From contig JAKPRU010000126.1 of NCBI GenBank assembly GCA_029557025.1, forward strand, positions 1 to 5,744: DNA of 5,744 bases. The letters run 5' to 3'. Position numbers and translations under genes: made by a program. This document shows positions 5,642-5,744 of this stretch, piece by piece. Under the pieces are notes generated by a model. The model saw only the letters and a list, made by a program, of their open reading frames with translations. It searched no databases and was not told the origin of the DNA. Positions within the stretch are counted from its first letter, which is position 1. Each line of letters opens with the position of its first letter. Source of the stretch: Candidatus Omnitrophota bacterium (GTDB lineage Bacteria > Hinthialibacterota > Hinthialibacteria > Hinthialibacterales > JAKPRU01).

Positions 5642-5744
5642 ACCCGGTGCCCTCTCCTCACCTTCATTGCTCTCTCCTCACCCCCCGGCCCCCTGTCCTC
5701 ACCTCCATTGCTCTCTCCTCACCCCCCGGCCCCCTGTCCTCACC
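5642..5744. repeat. 41-bp tandem repeat (minisatellite) running off the right edge
   Basis: Two adjacent 41-bp units, 5663-5703 and 5704-5744, differ at a single base (TTCATT versus TCCATT at the start). A degenerate partial unit precedes them at 5642-5662. Each unit is itself made of a 20- and a 21-bp half, both ending in TCCTCACC. The plus strand is almost pure pyrimidine; the minus strand carries runs of five and six G. A period of 41 changes frame each unit, which argues against coding. It lies upstream of rtcB, and the full copy number is outside the window. Confidence 0.88.

Noticed and set aside
5663..5744. CRISPR array
   Set aside because: The units abut directly with no variable spacers; the 41-bp period is nearly identical throughout, so it is a tandem repeat.

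Overview
The window looks like chromosomal DNA from a moderately GC-rich bacterium with bacterial-style genes. Its base composition, a palindromic leader repeat and a G/C-skewed minisatellite would fit an environmental or candidate-phylum Gram-negative lineage. No marker in it fixes the phylum, so that placement is a guess.

Layout, left to right. (1) Positions 1-1642, minus strand, hold the first 547 codons of a large glycosyltransferase whose 3' end lies beyond the left edge. It joins an N-terminal Maf/DUF115-like segment to a CgeB-type (DUF3880 plus GT1-like) segment. The long plus-strand reading frames here are antisense shadows. (2) Positions 1643-1815 are a spacer. (3) Positions 1816-2763, minus strand, encode a short-form QueG, epoxyqueuosine reductase. 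(4) Positions 2764-2981 are a dense divergent control region. It contains a REP-like hairpin in the queG leader, back-to-back sigma70-type promoters whose -35 boxes share the same bases, and three inverted repeats. (5) Positions 2982-4361, plus strand, encode an N6-adenine DNA methyltransferase of the type III Mod type with a distinctive C-terminal extension. No restriction subunit is visible. (6) Positions 4333-5523, minus strand, encode RtcB, the 3'-phosphate/5'-hydroxyl RNA ligase. Its last codons overlap the methyltransferase stop tail to tail by 29 bp. (7) Positions 5524-5744 hold the rtcB leader and a 41-bp tandem repeat that runs off the right edge.

Three of the four genes read leftward: rtcB, queG and the glycosyltransferase gene. 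The methyltransferase gene reads the opposite way with its own elaborate promoter, so it looks like a cassette inserted between two RNA-metabolism genes (tRNA queuosine modification and RNA repair). No complete novel system is evident. The most interesting points are the symmetric shared promoter/operator before the methyltransferase, the solitary Mod protein with its unusual tail, the DUF115-CgeB glycosyltransferase with a degraded glycine loop, and the right-edge minisatellite.
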